Assembly (NCBI GenBank): GCA_964446685.1
Contig: CAYUPO010000003.1
Location: forward strand, 39,895 to 103,894
From: CAZWRN01 sp964446685
Lineage (GTDB): Bacteria; Patescibacteriota; Microgenomatia; Daviesbacterales; UBA10151
Direction: 5' to 3'
DNA length: 64,000 bases
This document shows positions 61,552-64,000 of the stretch, in pieces. The translations under genes were made by a program, and so were the position numbers. The notes below the pieces were generated by a model. It was not told the DNA's origin. It made no database searches and saw nothing but the letters and a program-made list of their open reading frames with translations. Each line of letters opens with the position of its first letter. The first letter of the stretch is position 1.

Positions 61552-62442
61552 CTAAGCATTGGAAGATCCATCACGACTTGTTGGCATCAGAGGCAAAACA
61601 GGCTCTTTAGACTTTTCCGGAGGTTGAACACCTTTAGTGGGATCGGCCATAGCTAATTCAGTTTTACTGCTGTTAGGATTCATCATCGGGGTTACAGGAG
61701 GTTCTTCTTTCTGGGGAACTGGTAAACTACCATCTGTAATCGAATTCGGATTAGCATTTGCCAGAACATATGAAGGATCCCGGGGCACCATAGGGAGCAC
61801 ATCTTCCCCATTTGGGCCTAATTGATTGCCATCAATACGAAGTGAAGGTTGTTCTGATGGTCCAGTCGGCTCATCAGGATTTTCTGGCATTTCCTGTTTA
61901 GCCATTATATCCGTATCATTATCTTGCATCATTGGCAATATATCTTCCCTATTTGGACCTTTAGCATTACCATCTACATACAGTGGTTTTGTTTCATCTT
62001 GGGTATCCGAATCTCCTGAATCTGAACTACCACCATCCTCATCTTTTGTGGGAGCATTTTTAACATAAAAATTATTTAAGTCAACGGGATCAGCCGGAAC
62101 ACCATCTGGTCTATCTTGCGTTTGTCTTTCTTTTAACTCATCTACAATAACTGGATTATTCGAATCATTTACCTCCTGATTTGGAAGCATAACATCAGGT
62201 GCTTGACGGGAAGAGGCATCAAACATAGTTTTTGAGGGATCACCAGAAGTAGGTTTTTCTCCGGAAATGGCTGAATTTGGAGCAGCATCAACAGGTTGTG
62301 CTGTAGCTGCAACCATTGCCCCACCCATGAACAAAGATGAAGCTTTTCTGAGTACATTTTTCCAAGCTGATTTAGTATCCGGTGTTTTGTCGGTTGACTG
62401 TGTGTCAGCTTGAGTAGCCCTTGGGCTTTCTGCCTTGTCCAT
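61552..62442 (-). CDS. Exported protein with repeated DGN-x2-G-xN-x-EDILPM motif
   Basis: 296 aa from the ATG at 62442, which is 6 nt after TTGACT-N17-TACTGT; an ATG at 62460 would lie inside the promoter. A hydrophobic stretch SLFMGGAMVAATAQPVDAAP at about 35-54 looks like an export signal with A-x-A end. The rest is Pro/Asp/Ser-rich and probably disordered. It contains YVDGNAKGPNREDILPMMQD and RIDGNQLGPNGEDVLPMVPR; the next gene has one more copy. No family recognised. Confidence 0.65.
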   Translation of the reverse strand: MDKAESPRATQADTQSTDKTPDTKSAWKNVLRKASSLFMGGAMVAATAQPVDAAPNSAISGEKPTSGDPSKTMFDASSRQAPDVMLPNQEVNDSNNPVIVDELKERQTQDRPDGVPADPVDLNNFYVKNAPTKDEDGGSSDSGDSDTQDETKPLYVDGNAKGPNREDILPMMQDNDTDIMAKQEMPENPDEPTGPSEQPSLRIDGNQLGPNGEDVLPMVPRDPSYVLANANPNSITDGSLPVPQKEEPPVTPMMNPNSSKTELAMADPTKGVQPPEKSKEPVLPLMPTSRDGSSNA

Positions 62443-62510
62443 AAGATGACAGTAGCTCATAAAACTATAAGAGTCAAGTAAGGATGTTACAGGATAATAT
62501 TAGAATACAT

Positions 62511-63047
62511 TTATCCTGCCGAAGTACCCTTGTCTGCAATAGTACTTGGATTTACAGGCTTCATCATTGGCAGTATATCTTCACCATTTTCACCATATTT
62601 ATTTCCATCTGTTCCAGCAGAATGAGGCTTTACTTCATTTTTTTTGTCTTTTGAAGTAACCTGCTCATCAGTTAAAGGAGGGACTTCTGCAGCTGGGGCA
62701 TAGACTGGCTTTGCCTGTCCATAGGAATCCCAATTTGGCGGCATCCCATTATTTTCTTCACCTTCCCCATCGGGAATTGTTGTAGGAACCGGAGAAACGC
62801 TCGGTGCGGCTTCTGTCTGATTTCGGCCAGATTGTGACGAAGCAAGTCCTGCACCAAGCCCGAGAGCTGCTAAAGCCCCTCCCATTAATTTTAACAATCC
62901 ACGTCTGGAGGGTCTTGTTGAAGTGGCCGCTTCAGGTGAGCTTGCAGATGTATCAATTTTATTTCTTGCATCAGCCATACTTTTCAAAGCTGATTGTTGA
63001 TCAGGTGACAATATTCCCGGTGGTCGTGAATCTCTAATTTCAGTCAT
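62511..63047 (-). CDS. Tat-type exported protein with DGN..GEDILPM motif
   Basis: 178 aa. TTGACG-N17-TAGTGT ends 6 nt before ATG. Residues about 47-72, TRPSRRGLLKLMGGALAALG, form a twin-arginine signal (SRRGLLK plus weak hydrophobic core) preceded by a long polar N-terminus. The mature part is Pro-rich and contains GTDGNKYGENGEDILPMMKP, the motif shared with the gene downstream, which is probably a distant paralogue. Function unknown. Confidence 0.68.
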   Translation of the reverse strand: MTEIRDSRPPGILSPDQQSALKSMADARNKIDTSASSPEAATSTRPSRRGLLKLMGGALAALGLGAGLASSQSGRNQTEAAPSVSPVPTTIPDGEGEENNGMPPNWDSYGQAKPVYAPAAEVPPLTDEQVTSKDKKNEVKPHSAGTDGNKYGENGEDILPMMKPVNPSTIADKGTSAG

Positions 63048-63111
63048 ACAAACACACTATCTTAAGTCAAATTAACCGTCAAGTAATATAAATCTTGGCC
63101 TAACAATATAC

Positions 63112-63136
63112 AAAAAATCCCCCGTGAGGAGGATTG
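63112..63136 (-). terminator. Intrinsic terminator of 16S rRNA
   Basis: Minus strand ATCCTCCTCACGGGGGATTTTTT: imperfect GC stem with a T run about 255 nt behind the 16S 3' end. No 23S follows, so 16S is a separate transcript. Confidence 0.75.
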
Positions 63137-63163
63137 TCGCAATACGCAATACGCAATACGCAA
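63135..63163. repeat. GCAATAC heptanucleotide array
   Basis: GCAATAC x3 plus a partial unit, next to the 16S terminator. Confidence 0.85.
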
Positions 63164-63390
63164 TAAAATTATTATACATCTCTTTTTGCGTGTCTCGTGT
63201 TGCGGCTATTTATATTCAAAACAGTGGTGGGATTAGTGATGATTTTTAAGTGTCATCAACACTTTCGACTACCATTCAATAGTCTTCGGTTCTTCGTGAG
63301 AAAAACCATGGATCGAAACCGTGGGCTTGTCTTATCTTTTCTTGCGAATCAATAAGTTTTACAAGAATCATCGATTTGACCAAATCTCCA

Positions 63391-64000
63391 GAAAGGAGGT
63401 GATCCATCCCCACCTTCGGGTAGGGATACCTTGTTACGACTTAAGCTTCATCGCTGGTTTCGCCTTCTAACCTTGTTAGGTTATTCGGGCGCCCCCAACT
63501 TTGCTGCCTTGACGGGCGGTGTGTACAAGAGGCGAGAACGTATTCACCGCGACCTGCTGATTCGCGATTACTAGCAATTCCGACTTCATGAGGGCGAATT
63601 GCAGCCCTCAATCTGAACTGGGGCGAAATTTCAGAGATTGGCTTACCATTACTGGCTTGCAGCTCGTTGTTATTCGCCATTGTAGGATGTGTGTAGCCCA
63701 GGGTGTAAGAGCCGTGCTGACTTGACGTCATCCGCTCCTTCCTCCCCACAAAGTGGGGCTGTCCCATATGAATTATTTAACATATGGCGCGGGTTGCGCT
63801 CGTTACCGGACTTAACCGTACAGCTCACGCCACGAGCTGACGACAGCCATGCAGCATCTGTGTACTACCCTCGAAGGAGGCCTACTTTCATAGGCTTAGC
63901 AAGTACATGTCAAACCCTGGTGAGGTTTTTCGCTTTGTATCGAATTAAACCACATGCTCCACTGCTTGTGCGCCTCCCCGTCAATTCCTTTGAGTTTTAA
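63391..64000 (-). rRNA. rrs: 16S ribosomal RNA, 3' part (5' part outside window)
   Basis: Minus strand from about E. coli position 905 to the 3' end. Complements of GACGGGCGGTGTGTACAAG, TTGACGTCATC, ACGAGCTGACGACAGCCATG and CCGTCAATTCCTTTGAGTTT are present. The 3' end has an intact anti-SD (GGATCACCTCCTTTCT). The site of the common 1492R primer reads GGATACCTTGTTACGACTT, with A where the primer has T or C. No intron is seen in this part. Confidence 0.95.

Larger units (their letters stand above)
63048..63390. other. Spacer behind 16S rRNA
   Basis: 343 bp without a gene: the promoter of the Tat-type protein, a terminator, GCAATAC heptads and the 16S 3' trailer. A hairpin CACGGTTTCGATCC-type element (about 63310-63330) may be part of 16S processing. 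Confidence 0.6.

Noticed and set aside
63689..64000. ORFs overlapping the 16S gene on both strands
   Set aside because: Conserved 16S sequence explains the region completely.

Overview
The window reads as a genome fragment of a Candidate Phyla Radiation (Patescibacteria) bacterium, most likely of the Microgenomates/OP11 group. The assignment is inferred from lifestyle markers, not from a tree: 16S, 23S and 5S rRNA genes that are far apart, group I introns in 23S, a type IV pilin, many one-helix surface proteins with cohesin/dockerin modules, very few metabolic genes and no visible transposase. Genes end in TAA, TAG or TGA, so the standard bacterial code is in use. Base composition is low in G+C and uniform across the window.

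Layout. 1-6.5 kb: partial ribosomal protein S1, a cohesin-thrombospondin-dockerin protein, 5S rRNA followed by three terminator copies, a pilin, a membrane PAS/pseudo-kinase and a dockerin protein. 6.6-11.3 kb: 23S rRNA (minus strand) with two ORF-less group I introns, and tRNA-Ala upstream. 11.4-22.6 kb: a surface-protein region with a cohesin-cohesin-dockerin protein, the twin of the PAS/pseudo-kinase, then a plus-strand run of secreted or anchored proteins that share an unnamed Cys-containing domain. 22.7-27.7 kb: alanine racemase, a multi-pass membrane protein, GAPDH and an ADP-ribosylglycohydrolase gene interrupted by one in-frame TAG. 27.75-42.2 kb: a single 4822-codon gene for a secreted giant protein with Cys-rich repeats, long helical stretches, a Fic domain and an ADP-ribosyltransferase-like domain. 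42.4-48 kb: anchored surface proteins, compact phosphoglycerate kinase and a His-rich metal-binding protein under a palindromic operator. 48.2-54.4 kb: FabF-like ketoacyl synthase, aspartate carbamoyltransferase, a TrpF-like barrel, a phosphoribosyltransferase and an rRNA-methyltransferase-like gene carrying an in-frame palindromic element. 54.4-63 kb: secreted DUF5648 and FN3-like proteins, tRNA-Ile, a FabD-like acyltransferase, tRNA-Cys, a membrane protein, a GT87-type mannosyltransferase-like protein and two proteins sharing a new repeat motif. 63.4-64 kb: the 3' part of 16S rRNA with its own terminator.

How it works together. Most of the coding capacity goes to the cell surface. The strongest candidate for a new system is the giant Fic/ART protein with the ADP-ribosylglycohydrolase directly behind it. 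This is the arrangement expected of a secreted ADP-ribosylating effector and a detoxifying (immunity) enzyme, and it would suit an epibiont that lives on host cells.

Two genome-wide habits are visible. First, most promoters (TTGACW-N17/18-TANNNT) place the -10 box only 6-8 nt before the start codon, so most mRNAs should be leaderless. Second, intergenic regions are filled with head-to-tail heptanucleotide arrays and long palindromic elements, some of which run into genes.
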